Part shown: positions 1-8,123 of the stretch, one piece after another
Layout of the letters: each line of letters begins with the position of its first letter
Position numbering within the stretch: position 1 is the stretch's first letter
Origin: UBA685 sp049889495
Lineage (GTDB): Bacteria; Pseudomonadota; Alphaproteobacteria; Puniceispirillales; Puniceispirillaceae
Direction of reading: 5' to 3'
NCBI GenBank assembly: GCA_049889495.1
Contig: JBMHDH010000104.1
Location: 1 to 32,790 of the forward strand
DNA length: 32,790 nucleotides
Program-made: the position numbers and the translations under genes
Notes under the pieces: generated by a model
What the model was told of the DNA's origin: nothing
Databases searched by the model: none
Seen by the model: only the letters and a program-made list of their open reading frames with translations

Positions 1-2
1 CT

Positions 3-173
3 GTTGCCTTTGAAGATGCCAATCTCAGCCCGATGGCGCGGACATTTTATGTCTCACGCCGCAGGCTTGCTTCCAAAGTGGTTGGCACAGAGCTGGATGT
101 TAGCCTTCGCTATCCCACCTATCGCGAGGGGTTGAAAGCGATTTTCAAAGCAGAAGGCAGATCCAAAAGCTAG
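3..173 (+). CDS. C-terminal fragment of a probable SDR/epimerase-like oxidoreductase (5' end outside window)
   Basis: An open frame enters from the left edge and stops at 171-173 (TAG), giving 56 residues. The fragment ends with a Ser-Arg-Arg-rich stretch followed by a YPTYREGL motif and a short basic tail. That ending resembles the C-terminus of extended short-chain dehydrogenases and NAD-dependent epimerases, where a conserved 'RYP.YREGL' segment closes the substrate domain. The Rossmann part and catalytic residues lie outside the window, so the family call is inference. The gene is convergent with the aldolase gene, whose stop codon lies 27 bases further on. I see no T-rich hairpin between them. 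Confidence 0.55.
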   Translation, partial: VAFEDANLSPMARTFYVSRRRLASKVVGTELDVSLRYPTYREGLKAIFKAEGRSKS

Positions 174-199
174 TCATTACTAGCGCAATTATTACGGAC

Positions 200-1264
200 C
201 TAATTATTGATTATAGGGTCAAGCGCGCCAGTTTGATAGCGTTCCGCCATGGCAGAAAGCGGCAATGGCGTTAATTTTTCTGCCATACCAGCACAGCCAA
301 ATCTTTCAAAACGATCTTGGCATAATTGCGTCATCGCTTGTGTCGCAGGCACCAAAAATTTTCGTAAATCAAATTCGCTTTTTTGCTGTAACGCCACTTT
401 GCGGATCATGCCAGTCATGGCCAAACGGCAATCTGTGTCAATATTGACCTTGCGCACACCTGATTTGATGCCGCGGTCAATTTCGTCAAGTGGTACACCA
501 TAGGTTTGCGGCATTTCCCCGCCAAATTCATTAAAGATATCTTGCAATTCTTGCGGCACAGATGATGAACCATGCATCACCAAATGGGTATTTGGCAGTT
601 TTTCATGAATCGCTTCGATGACGTGCATGGCCAAGATATCACCATCTGGCTGGCGGCTAAATTTATAAGCGCCATGGCTTGTGCCCATCGCAATGGCAAG
701 CGCATCCACCTTTGTTTCACGCACAAAGCGCACCGCCTCATCAGGATCTGTCAAAAGCTGGTCTTCGCTTAATTTACCCTCGGCCCCATGGCCATCTTCT
801 TTGTCACCCATCCCTGTTTCCAAAGATCCCAATACACCAAGCTCACCTTCCACAGATGCGCCTCTTTGATGGGCCATCTCAGTCACTTTTTTGGTGATGT
901 CCGCATTATAAGCATAATCAGCAGGTGTTTTCCCATCTTCTTCTAAAGAGCCATCCATCATCACAGATGTAAAATCATAATCAAGCGCGCTTTGGCATGT
1001 CGCAAGAGAATTGCCATGATCTTGATGCATACAAAGCGGAATATCAGGATAGATTTCTGCCAAGGCTTGGATCATATGTTTTAACATAATATCGCCAGCG
1101 TAATTTCTGGCCCCGCGTGAGGCTTGCAAAATCACAGGTGATTTGGTCGCCTCAGCAGCACGCATAATCGCGAGCCCTTGTTCCATATTATTTATGTTAA
1201 ATGCTGGCATGCCATAACCATGCTCTGCCGCATGATCTAAGAGTTGGCGCAAAGTGATCATCAT
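200..1264 (-). CDS. fba: Fructose-bisphosphate aldolase, class II (Calvin-cycle subtype)
   Basis: This is a zinc-dependent class II aldolase that interconverts fructose-1,6-bisphosphate with DHAP and glyceraldehyde-3-phosphate in cytosolic glycolysis and gluconeogenesis. The 354-residue product matches the CbbA-like subgroup throughout. Visible features are the HQDH motif (residues 80-83, catalytic Asp82 and zinc ligand His83), VEGELG (138-143), TSHGAYKF (196-202, His198), VMHGSSS (229-235, His231) and VNIDTD near the C-terminus. The start overlaps the stop of the upstream FBPase gene as ATGA (1261-1264), so the two are probably translationally coupled. A second in-frame ATG lies directly after the first. 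No Rubisco or phosphoribulokinase gene is in the window, so a gluconeogenic role is more likely than carbon fixation. Confidence 0.95.
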   Translation of the reverse strand: MMITLRQLLDHAAEHGYGMPAFNINNMEQGLAIMRAAEATKSPVILQASRGARNYAGDIMLKHMIQALAEIYPDIPLCMHQDHGNSLATCQSALDYDFTSVMMDGSLEEDGKTPADYAYNADITKKVTEMAHQRGASVEGELGVLGSLETGMGDKEDGHGAEGKLSEDQLLTDPDEAVRFVRETKVDALAIAMGTSHGAYKFSRQPDGDILAMHVIEAIHEKLPNTHLVMHGSSSVPQELQDIFNEFGGEMPQTYGVPLDEIDRGIKSGVRKVNIDTDCRLAMTGMIRKVALQQKSEFDLRKFLVPATQAMTQLCQDRFERFGCAGMAEKLTPLPLSAMAERYQTGALDPIINN

Positions 1265-2286
1265 GGTGCCGGATCCTTATGTGATGAGATGATTGAGAGT
1301 AAATGTTTCATTTCAGCGGCTGAGCCAAACAACAAAGGCACACGTTGGTGCAAATCTGTCACAGCTTCATCTAGAATTGGGTTTTGGCCCGTGCTTGCCA
1401 TGCCACCTGCGGCTTCGATAAGCAACGCAATCGGATTCGCTTCATAAACAAGGCGAAGTCTGCCAGATTGATAACCATCACGACGATCTTGCGGATATAA
1501 AAACACACCGCCCCTGCGGCATATCCGATAACAATCTGCAACCAGTGACCCTGCCCAACGCATACCTGATTTTGCGGCCCGCGCGCCTTGTGAAAGATCA
1601 TGGAAATAGGCTTGAATTCCAGCAGGCCAAAATGCCACATTTGATGCGTTAATCGCAAATTCACTGCTGTCTTGTGGAATAGACACATCCCAATCAAGGC
1701 GATAAAAGCCACCATCTTGGCCTTTGGCAAAGGCATAGATTTTCTGATCATAAGCCAATAACAAGCTGGTTTGCGGACCATAAACAAACATCCCAGCGGC
1801 GATTTGTTTGCGACCTATGGGCGGCAGATAGGCTTTGCCTGCCTCATCTGTCTGGCAATCTGTCATGTCAAAAATGGAAAAAATCGTACCAATCGTTAAA
1901 TTGGTATCAATGTTCGAAGACCCATCCAAAGGATCACAAGCAACACCAAGCGTGCCAGCGGCATTTAACCCTACAATATCTGTGCGTTCTTCGGAAAAAT
2001 AACTATGGATGCCAGCCTTCAAAAGCACCTCTGCGACAATCTGATCTGCGAGAACATCTAGCTGTTTTTGATCATCGCCATCTTCGTTCTGCGCGCCAGA
2101 TAATGCGCCAAGCTGTTCTGTTGACAGGCCATTATGCGCCGCCAGAGACGCGATCTGATTTGCCGCACGGCATAGACCAAGCAGGCTTGCTTTTAGTTCT
2201 GCTTGCCGCAAAAAAGACGCCTCAGATGCCGATGATGAAGATGACAGAAGATCTGTCAGACATGTTTCAATAGACGTGCCAGTCAT
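1261..2286 (-). CDS. fbp: Fructose-1,6-bisphosphatase, class I
   Basis: This enzyme hydrolyses fructose-1,6-bisphosphate to fructose-6-phosphate and phosphate, the committed step of gluconeogenesis. The 341-residue product has the class I FBPase signature: an acidic metal site at Glu99-Glu100 (SEE), DPLDGSSNID (118-127), the MRWAGSLVAD region, and RLRLVYEANPIA followed by EAAGG near the C-terminus. An AGGA Shine-Dalgarno-like sequence lies about ten bases upstream of the ATG. The first 25 residues include an unusual run of serines. The gene is first in a two-gene operon with the aldolase (ATGA overlap), pairing consecutive gluconeogenic steps. The family is well known and the assignment is firm; the regulation of this pair is not visible. 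Confidence 0.95.
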   Translation of the reverse strand: MTGTSIETCLTDLLSSSSSASEASFLRQAELKASLLGLCRAANQIASLAAHNGLSTEQLGALSGAQNEDGDDQKQLDVLADQIVAEVLLKAGIHSYFSEERTDIVGLNAAGTLGVACDPLDGSSNIDTNLTIGTIFSIFDMTDCQTDEAGKAYLPPIGRKQIAAGMFVYGPQTSLLLAYDQKIYAFAKGQDGGFYRLDWDVSIPQDSSEFAINASNVAFWPAGIQAYFHDLSQGARAAKSGMRWAGSLVADCYRICRRGGVFLYPQDRRDGYQSGRLRLVYEANPIALLIEAAGGMASTGQNPILDEAVTDLHQRVPLLFGSAAEMKHLLSIISSHKDPAP

Positions 2287-2365
2287 CTTATGAATTTCCT
2301 ATGTTGGTAAATGCGAACAGAAGAGCTGAAAAAAATAGTTTCAGGATTAATCAATAACAGTGAAT

Positions 2366-2397
2366 AAAAAAACCCGACAAAATCTTTTGTCGGGTTT
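2366..2397 (-). terminator. Rho-independent terminator of the Bax-inhibitor-like gene
   Basis: A perfect 13-bp inverted repeat (arms 2370-2382 and 2385-2397, core CCCGACAAAA/TTTTGTCGGG) is flanked on its left by a run of A. Read on the minus strand, this is a stable hairpin followed by seven or more U residues. It lies about 95 bases after the stop codon at 2492 and insulates the FBPase operon from the membrane-protein gene. Confidence 0.9.
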
Positions 2398-2491
2398 CTG
2401 AGTTCTTTTTTCGAATTTCGATGATTCTGTTTTATCATCTCATAATTCTTCTTTTACCTTTTGGTATGTTTTACCTTTTCAGGTGATAGGC

Positions 2492-3211
2492 CTATTCGCG
2501 GTTTCCGATCAATCTAACCAAAAATAGGAACATGTTGATGAAATCAAGATACAAGGTCAAAGCACCAAAGATAGATTTGCGTGCCGCAACTGTCTGATCA
2601 TCGCCTGCTGAATACATTGATTTGATCTTTTGCGTATCATAAGCCGTCAGGCCAGCGAATAACAACACACCAACAATTGAAATCATGAACTCAAGATTAG
2701 ATGAGCCCAAAAAGAGGTTTACGATAGAGGCTAGGATCAGGCCAAAGACACCAATCATCAAGAATGAGCCAAGAGCCGATAGGTTACGCTTTGTGGTATA
2801 GCCATAGATTGACAAGCTTGCAAAAGCGCCAGCTGTGATGAAAAAGGCCCGCGCCACTGATGCCCCTGTATAGGCAAGCAGAACAGCTGATAAAGCGATA
2901 CCCATCATCGCGGCATAAGCATAAAAACGGTTACGTGCGCTTGCTGCCGAAATTTTATGAATTGTGGCACTTAGCCAGAACACCATGCCAATTGGCGCAA
3001 ATAAAACAACATATTGCAATGGCGTACCAAAAAGTAACTGGCCAAAAGCGGGGTTTGACATAACAAGCATTTTGGTTGCGAAAGCCATCAAGCCTGTGAA
3101 AGCAAGGGCTGTCGTCATATGGTTATAAACGCCAAGCATATAAGTGCGCAGACCAACATCAATAGATGCCTGTGCAGCTGCATTTGCGTTTAGAAAACGA
3201 TTATCTTGCAT
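2492..3211 (-). CDS. Bax inhibitor-1/YccA family membrane protein
   Basis: This is a polytopic inner-membrane protein of the Bax-inhibitor-1 (TMBIM/YccA) family. In bacteria these are linked to membrane-protein quality control through FtsH (YccA) or to cation leak. The hydrophobicity pattern suggests about seven membrane segments across 239 residues, with a polar C-terminal section (AYDTQKIKSMY, then a loop, then a last helix) typical of the family. The start was chosen at the ATG at 3211 because AGGAGA (3221-3226) lies nine bases upstream. An in-frame TTG at 3217 would sit only three bases from that site. The gene has its own terminator downstream and appears monocistronic. The exact function in this organism is unknown. 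Confidence 0.88.
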   Translation of the reverse strand: MQDNRFLNANAAAQASIDVGLRTYMLGVYNHMTTALAFTGLMAFATKMLVMSNPAFGQLLFGTPLQYVVLFAPIGMVFWLSATIHKISAASARNRFYAYAAMMGIALSAVLLAYTGASVARAFFITAGAFASLSIYGYTTKRNLSALGSFLMIGVFGLILASIVNLFLGSSNLEFMISIVGVLLFAGLTAYDTQKIKSMYSAGDDQTVAARKSIFGALTLYLDFINMFLFLVRLIGNRE

Positions 3212-3311
3212 GATCAAATGTCTCCTGTTTTAGATGATGCAAATTTTGCACTTTAAATGTAAGTGGCGATTATGGCTTTTTCAAGACAAACTTTTGGATG
3301 CGCATAACAGA

Positions 3312-4457
3312 TCACTGCGCTTTCACAGCCAATTCCGCCATTTGAGATTTTCGCAATCTAACAGATTCGCTCTTTAACTGGCCACAAGCGGCCAAAATAT
3401 CTTGGCCTCTGGTCTTTCTAACAGGGCTTGCATAGCCTGCTTTCATTACGATTTTAGCGAATTTATCAATCGCTTCATCTGATGAGCAAACATAATCTGT
3501 GCCTGGCCAAGGGTTAAAAGGAATCAAATTGATTTTGGATGGTATGCCTTTGATCAATTTCACCAACGCTCTGGCATCTTCAGGGCTGTCATTGACCCCT
3601 TCGATCATAACATATTCCCAAGTGACGCGGCGGGCATTTGATAAAACGGGGTAATTACGCACGCATTCAACCAATTCTTTTAGGTTATATTTGCGGTTAA
3701 TAGGCACCAACACATCACGCAAATCATCACGCACCGCATGAAGCGATATCGCCAAATTCACACCAAGCTCATCACCTGTTTTTTCAATTTCTGGCACAAT
3801 CCCCGATGTGGATAAGGTCACACGCCTCTTAGACAGGCCAAGCCCTTCGCCCCACATAATCAAAAGCAATGCTTTTTTCACATTGTCATAATTATAGAGC
3901 GGCTCACCCATCCCCATCAGAACGATATTGGTTAACCGCCGATCAGCCTTGCCAGCTGGCCAATCACCTAATTCATCCATTGCCAGCAAAACCTGGCCTG
4001 TGATTTCAGCCGCTGATAAGTTACGCACCAATCTTTGCGTACCTGTATGGCAAAATGAACAATTCAACGTACAGCCAATTTGGCTTGAAATACACAAAGT
4101 GCCGCGATCATCTTCAGGGATATAAACCATTTCTGCTTCTTGGCCATCATCACAACGGATCAACCATTTGATGGTGCCATCTTTTGAGACTTGGCGATTG
4201 GTGATCATCGGACGATCTGCCTGACAGATTTCTGCCAATTTGTCTCTGGCATCTTTGCCAAGCTCTGTCATATCCCCAAAATCTGTTTGGCCATGACGCC
4301 AAATGCGCCGCCAAAGTTGGCGCGCACGAAACCGTGGCAGACCAAGCGAGGTCACAAGCGCTTCGACCTCATCCATATCAAGGCCAAGCAAGCTGATGCG
4401 TTCTGCGGTTTCCTGCAGATCAGTGTCATCATTATGAGTGGGTGCCGCTATCGACAT
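3312..4457 (-). CDS. rlmN: 23S rRNA/tRNA (adenine-C2) methyltransferase RlmN
   Basis: This radical-SAM enzyme methylates C2 of A2503 in 23S rRNA and A37 in some tRNAs. The 381-residue product carries the CxxxCxxC iron-sulfur motif (Cys129, Cys133, Cys136, in GCTLNCSFC) and the preceding ISSQ context. It also has GMGEPL in the central barrel, SLHA, and the C-terminal Cys358 in the RGQDILAACGQL block, which corresponds to the methylated cysteine of RlmN. Cys122 matches the second conserved cysteine. The ATG lies inside the last codons of the upstream IalB-like gene (10-base overlap), so translation is probably coupled. RlmN is separated from the related Cfr by overall context; no resistance context is visible. 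Confidence 0.95.
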   Translation of the reverse strand: MSIAAPTHNDDTDLQETAERISLLGLDMDEVEALVTSLGLPRFRARQLWRRIWRHGQTDFGDMTELGKDARDKLAEICQADRPMITNRQVSKDGTIKWLIRCDDGQEAEMVYIPEDDRGTLCISSQIGCTLNCSFCHTGTQRLVRNLSAAEITGQVLLAMDELGDWPAGKADRRLTNIVLMGMGEPLYNYDNVKKALLLIMWGEGLGLSKRRVTLSTSGIVPEIEKTGDELGVNLAISLHAVRDDLRDVLVPINRKYNLKELVECVRNYPVLSNARRVTWEYVMIEGVNDSPEDARALVKLIKGIPSKINLIPFNPWPGTDYVCSSDEAIDKFAKIVMKAGYASPVRKTRGQDILAACGQLKSESVRLRKSQMAELAVKAQ

Positions 4458-5014
4458 AATTTATCTAAAAACGCTTTCGCTTTGGTAAACCCAGATAAGG
4501 AATATTCATCGATTGTCTCATTGCCGCGGCTTGATACGCCTGTGACAATCAACTTATTGCCACGCTTCATACGTGTCACAAGCACAGAATCATCTTCAGG
4601 GCCTAGTGACCAAGCGCGGTTATCCTTGGTAAATAACGTTGTGTCTTTGCCATCAATGGCAAATGTGACGTCACTTTGTTTTTTGTATTTATAACCTGCC
4701 AAAACAGAGACAACATTGCGATCATTTTTACCGAAATGCGTAACAAAAACGCGTGTTTCACCGCGGTTGTTACGGTCATAATTGCCACGCAATTTTTTCG
4801 GAACAGATGACATATAGCACACACGCGGTGATGCGCTATCATCCCGAAAGACTGACCAATCTTTAAATGTTTCCATCTCAACAACCTTCGCAACAGCGGG
4901 CTGATAGCCTGCGATCAACAAAGCAAGCGCGGCCCCCATAACAGCATAAAATTGCTTCTGGAACAGGTGCGTGCGAATGGCTTTCGCACAAAAAGCAAAA
5001 ATCGTATCGATCAT
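4448..5014 (-). CDS. Invasion-associated locus B (IalB) family exported protein
   Basis: The 188-residue protein has a basic N-terminus, a hydrophobic segment at about residues 24-40 and a probable signal peptidase site near AVAK, so it is likely periplasmic. The mature part begins with the FKDWSVFRDD block typical of IalB-family proteins of alphaproteobacteria. It keeps two cysteines, one in RVCYMSS and one at the very C-terminus (KLCR), which could form a disulfide. The family is named after a Bartonella factor for erythrocyte invasion, but free-living members are common and their role is unknown, so no virulence function is implied. A shorter start at the internal Met before GAALAL would lose the positive n-region. 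The gene overlaps rlmN by ten bases. Confidence 0.8.
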   Translation of the reverse strand: MIDTIFAFCAKAIRTHLFQKQFYAVMGAALALLIAGYQPAVAKVVEMETFKDWSVFRDDSASPRVCYMSSVPKKLRGNYDRNNRGETRVFVTHFGKNDRNVVSVLAGYKYKKQSDVTFAIDGKDTTLFTKDNRAWSLGPEDDSVLVTRMKRGNKLIVTGVSSRGNETIDEYSLSGFTKAKAFLDKLCR

Positions 5015-5356
5015 AATCTAACGAAATCCTTAATCTCAGTCACAGTTATTCATAGATCAAAGAAACAGCATCGCTGCGACATCATGGCGTTTTATCTCGT
5101 TATTCTTTTAACAAAGCTATGCGTTTTTGCAAAGAGATGATGGCAGGATTTTGGCATAAGGATGTCAGTATCTCTGATTTTATCCTCATAGCCCTAATAT
5201 TTCCAACAGGTGAAAAACTAGGGCGAAATTGCGTGAAAGAGTCGCACAACCTCTGGTCAAATCAAAATTTGACGTATTTTATAGACAGTAATGCAAAATT
5301 ATTTGCGTATTTTCTAATGAAGAAAGTGATAGAAAACAAAGGCTTGTCTTAAGGCT
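5015..5356. other. 340-base divergent intergenic region between the IalB-like gene and the ECF sigma gene
   Basis: This is the only stretch over 300 bases without a convincing gene. It is A+T-rich and must hold promoters for both divergent transcripts. I see an imperfect palindrome, TCAAAT-caaa-ATTTGA, at 5257-5272, and a possible ECF-type promoter at 5327-5353 (listed separately). An open frame of 77 codons (5119-5352, plus) crosses it, but it has no recognisable family, no good ribosome binding site and a composition like the surrounding non-coding DNA. Confidence 0.6.
5327..5353 (+). promoter_or_regulatory. Possible RpoE(ECF11)-type autoregulatory promoter
   Basis: TGATA (5327-5331), an 18-base spacer, then TAAG (5350-5353). 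As I recall, the RpoE/ChrR consensus of Rhodobacter sphaeroides is TGATC-N18-TAAGA, so this is one mismatch in the -35 with the same spacing. Autoregulation would be normal for this family. The -10 is only a few bases from the first ATG of the sigma gene, so transcription from here would force use of a downstream start or a leaderless message. It may be a chance match. Confidence 0.3.
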
Positions 5357-6007
5357 ATGGATAATCTTTCCGAGATGCGGAAAATTGAGCTTGTTTCAGA
5401 TAGCTCCACATCGTTTAATTACGATATGGGAACTGGCTTATTAAACAATAAGACAAGTAGCCGTGCCGAATTGGACGACCTGCTTGTTCGCGTAGGACGT
5501 GAGAAAGACAAAACTGCCTTTACCACGCTCTTTGCCTATTTTGCACCGCGCATCAAATCATTTTTGTTACGTCTTGGCTCTGACATGTCAACAGCCGAGG
5601 AGTTAGCACAAGAAGCAATGATCATGGTGTGGCGCAGGGCAGAGACCTATAACCCAGCGCAAGCGGGAGCGAGCACGTGGATTTTTACAATCGCACGCAA
5701 CAAACGCATCGACAGGTTGCGCCGTGAAGGCAGACCTGTGCCAGACATGCTTGATCCAGCGATGATGCCTGACCTGCCAGAAACAGGGATGGACGCTGTT
5801 ACAAGAGGTCAGGAAGAAGATAAATTACGCGAGGCTCTAAAAAAATTACCTGAAGAGCAAGCCAAAATGATCTTTGCTGCGTATTACGAAGAGAAATCAC
5901 ATCGTGAGATCTCTGAAGAAAGCGGATTGCCGTTAGGAACAGTGAAATCACGAATCCGCCTTGCATTGTCGCGATTGCGCGCCAATTTGGATGAAATTGA
6001 AAGGTAA
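5357..6007 (+). CDS. rpoE: ECF RNA polymerase sigma factor, RpoE/ECF11-like
   Basis: This extracytoplasmic-function sigma factor directs RNA polymerase to a stress regulon. Region 2 spans about residues 52-125, including AEELAQEAMIMVWRRA and the ASTWIFTIARNKRIDRLRRE block. Region 4 spans about 155-210 with a helix-turn-helix around SHREISEESGLPLGTVKSRI. These blocks and the next gene match the RpoE/ChrR group, which in Rhodobacter responds to singlet oxygen. The N-terminus is some 40 residues longer than the conserved core. Other in-frame ATGs are at 5375 and 5426, and the first ATG lacks a well-spaced ribosome binding site, so the true start is uncertain. It lies eleven bases before the anti-sigma gene. 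The inducing signal here is inference. Confidence 0.9.
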   Translation: MDNLSEMRKIELVSDSSTSFNYDMGTGLLNNKTSSRAELDDLLVRVGREKDKTAFTTLFAYFAPRIKSFLLRLGSDMSTAEELAQEAMIMVWRRAETYNPAQAGASTWIFTIARNKRIDRLRREGRPVPDMLDPAMMPDLPETGMDAVTRGQEEDKLREALKKLPEEQAKMIFAAYYEEKSHREISEESGLPLGTVKSRIRLALSRLRANLDEIER

Positions 6008-6018
6008 GTCAGGTTCTC

Positions 6019-6702
6019 ATGACCGCTCAGAATAAAAAAGATGAAATCATCGCAGCCATGTTGCTTGATTACGCAACAGGCGCGCTTGCCACACCTTTAG
6101 AAGTTCTTGTTGAAACCCATATCGGCCTCAATAATGACAGCGCGCGTCAATTAAACACATTAATGCAGCTAGGCGGAATCTTATTGGAAGATTGTGACCC
6201 TGTGTCTATGTCAGAAGATGCGCTTGCCAAGGTCATGGCAGAAATTGAAAAAGACGCCATGCCAAAAGATGATGGCGCGAATGATAATATCGTACCGTTC
6301 CCGCCTATTGATATGACCAAAACAAGCTTGCCAAGACCCTTGGCAGATTACATCCCAGATTTAACATGCGAGAAAAGCTGGCGCCGCGTTACCAAAGGCC
6401 TTAGCCAATATAAGATCATGTTTGATGGTACCGAAGTTGAAGCCAATATTTATCGTATCGCCCCTGGCACAGCGATCCCTGTGCATTCACATGAAGGCAC
6501 AGAAGTTACACTTGTTCTAGCAGGTGGCTTTACAGATGAAACAGGGGGCTATGGCCCTGGTGATATCGCCATTCAAGAAACAGGCGCAACACACCAACCT
6601 GTGGCAGATGATGATGGGGAATGTATTGTATTCGCCATTAATGAAGGCAACATCCGCTTGGCAAACCCTATTGGCCGCATGTTAAGTTATTTGGTGAATT
6701 AA
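6019..6702 (+). CDS. chrR: ChrR-like cupin anti-sigma factor (zinc cysteines of the anti-sigma domain missing)
   Basis: This is the probable cytoplasmic anti-sigma partner of the preceding ECF factor. In ChrR, an N-terminal zinc anti-sigma domain (H-x3-C-x2-C) holds the sigma factor and a C-terminal cupin senses the signal. Here the cupin site is intact: His156, His158, Glu162 and His192 have the same spacing (2, 4, 30) as the ChrR ligands His141, His143, Glu147 and His177. In the anti-sigma domain only His34 remains. The positions equivalent to Cys35 and Cys38 are Asn38 and Ser41 (HIGLNNDSAR), and no histidine aligns with the N-terminal His ligand. The ASD fold still seems present (LLDYATGALATPLEV). 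Length (227) is typical. Residue numbers for ChrR are from memory. Confidence 0.85.
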   Translation: MTAQNKKDEIIAAMLLDYATGALATPLEVLVETHIGLNNDSARQLNTLMQLGGILLEDCDPVSMSEDALAKVMAEIEKDAMPKDDGANDNIVPFPPIDMTKTSLPRPLADYIPDLTCEKSWRRVTKGLSQYKIMFDGTEVEANIYRIAPGTAIPVHSHEGTEVTLVLAGGFTDETGGYGPGDIAIQETGATHQPVADDDGECIVFAINEGNIRLANPIGRMLSYLVN

Positions 6703-6737
6703 TCAAATCAGCTTTCGGGCCATAACCCAGCAGACCA

Positions 6738-7238
6738 CTACCCCAATAATGGCAGATAAATAACCATCATCGACAGGCATGCAATGGCTGTTAAAATGGT
6801 GCGCATGCTGCCCATCCAGCTTGGCCAAATCCCTTTGGCAATGGCGCGCCTGTCAATCGCCCAGCAAGTGATCAAACCGATTATGATAATCAGTGCCGCA
6901 AAGCCAGCTGGCACCATCAATGCAACCCAGCCCATCAGGGACGGGATCACAGACCAGATAAAGGCCCAAGATGATGGCGCACCAGATGCCATTTGCGCGC
7001 CCCAATGCAACGCCCCCACAAAGGTTAAAATCACCGCGCCATAGCCGATCAGCAAGGCTTGCGAGGGCGCAAAAGGCAAATGCAACCCCATCAGGCTGGC
7101 CAATGCCAAAAAGACAAAAGGCAATAAGCCAGCATAACCCAAAAATTTAGCAGTGGTAATTGCAGACACCCTGTCAGGGCTTTTGCGAATACCAAGAGGC
7201 TCCTGTGCTGTTACATTTTGTGCGGCATCGTTTGACAT
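6738..7238 (-). CDS. DUF3429 family membrane protein
   Basis: The 166-residue integral membrane protein has a polar N-terminal 30 residues followed by about five hydrophobic segments. The sequence around KFLGYAGLLPFVFLAL and the VGALHWGAQM segment match the DUF3429 family, which is common in alphaproteobacteria and has no known function. An AAGG ribosome binding site is suitably spaced upstream of the ATG. It is convergent with the chrR-like gene and about 50 bases downstream of tesA on the same strand, so it may be co-transcribed with tesA. Confidence 0.8.
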   Translation of the reverse strand: MSNDAAQNVTAQEPLGIRKSPDRVSAITTAKFLGYAGLLPFVFLALASLMGLHLPFAPSQALLIGYGAVILTFVGALHWGAQMASGAPSSWAFIWSVIPSLMGWVALMVPAGFAALIIIIGLITCWAIDRRAIAKGIWPSWMGSMRTILTAIACLSMMVIYLPLLG

Positions 7239-7285
7239 TATTTTGACCTTCTTAATAAGAGTAAAAAATCATCCGCTTTTAACGA

Positions 7286-7960
7286 TTAAGAATTCGGGGC
7301 ATCATGCTGGTGCAATAGCTCTTCGACCTTTGGCAAAATATTATCTGTGATCACATTTACACCTGCTTCATTCGGATGCAAACCATCATCTTGATTTAAA
7401 TTTGGCACCAACGCGACCCCTTCTAGGAAAAAGGGATAAAAGACAACGTCAAATTCATCTGCCAAACGAGGATAGAGTTGGTCAAATTCTTGTTGGTAAT
7501 CACGGCCCATATTCGCAGGTGCCATCATACCAGCCAGCAAAGTGGGAATCTCAGCCTGTTGCAAGATCGTTAATATCTCAGACAGATTTTGATAGCTGTC
7601 TTGTGGCTCAAGCCCGCGCAACATATCATTTCCCCCAAGCGCAACAATGGCCAAATCTGGCCCATCAGCCAGCGCCCAATCAAGACGCGCCAACCCCCCT
7701 TTTGTGGTATCGCCAGACACACCTGCATTTATGATTGTTACCGCATGACCTTTGGCATGTAATTTTGCCTGCAGCACATCTGTCAGCCCATCACCAGCCC
7801 CCAGACCATAACCAGCTGTCAGAGAGTCGCCCAAGGCCAAAATTTTGACCATGCTTTTATCTGCTTGGCTGATATTTGTTTGACTTTCGGCTAGCGCAGA
7901 GAAAGCAGCAAGAAAAGTGAACTGCAAAAAAGCCGCAATCGTAAGCAAAACAAAACGCAT
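7286..7960 (-). CDS. tesA: SGNH arylesterase / lysophospholipase, TesA-like, exported
   Basis: This is a multifunctional esterase (thioesterase I / protease I / lysophospholipase L1 family) acting in the periplasm. An N-terminal signal peptide is visible (residues 1 to about 24, ending SALA). The SGNH blocks are all present: GDSLTAGYG (nucleophile Ser46), Gly83 in GVSGDTT, GGND (Asn111), and DGLHPN (Asp192, His195). Length 224 is usual for the family. An AGG lies eight bases upstream of the ATG. The gene is divergent from the YbbA/YbbP-type ABC transporter, an arrangement widely conserved in proteobacteria. The physiological substrate is unknown. Confidence 0.92.
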   Translation of the reverse strand: MRFVLLTIAAFLQFTFLAAFSALAESQTNISQADKSMVKILALGDSLTAGYGLGAGDGLTDVLQAKLHAKGHAVTIINAGVSGDTTKGGLARLDWALADGPDLAIVALGGNDMLRGLEPQDSYQNLSEILTILQQAEIPTLLAGMMAPANMGRDYQQEFDQLYPRLADEFDVVFYPFFLEGVALVPNLNQDDGLHPNEAGVNVITDNILPKVEELLHQHDAPNS

Positions 7961-8123
7961 AATTCATACCTATTTTATTGAAACTGGCCCTATTGAAGAT
8001 GGCACAGTGATACACCACATAAATAGTGTCTATCATGACCGAACAAGGTTCAATAGGCACTGATAAAATTCATATCCTGTTTACTCATCTAAGCAGCACA
8101 TCTCAGGAAAACAAGAGGGGCTC

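Noticed and set aside
200..2286. Calvin-cycle operon suggesting autotrophy
   Set aside because: The aldolase subtype is Calvin-like, but no Rubisco, phosphoribulokinase or cbbR is present; gluconeogenesis is the simpler reading.
4191..4694. 167-codon open frame on the plus strand opposite rlmN and the IalB-like gene
   Set aside because: It is antisense to two well-supported genes, has no recognisable motif and no convincing ribosome binding site; open only because of the codon usage of the opposite strand.
5119..5352. 77-codon frame in the gap before the ECF sigma gene
   Set aside because: It has no family, a poor ribosome binding site and A+T-rich composition, and it overlaps the likely promoter region.
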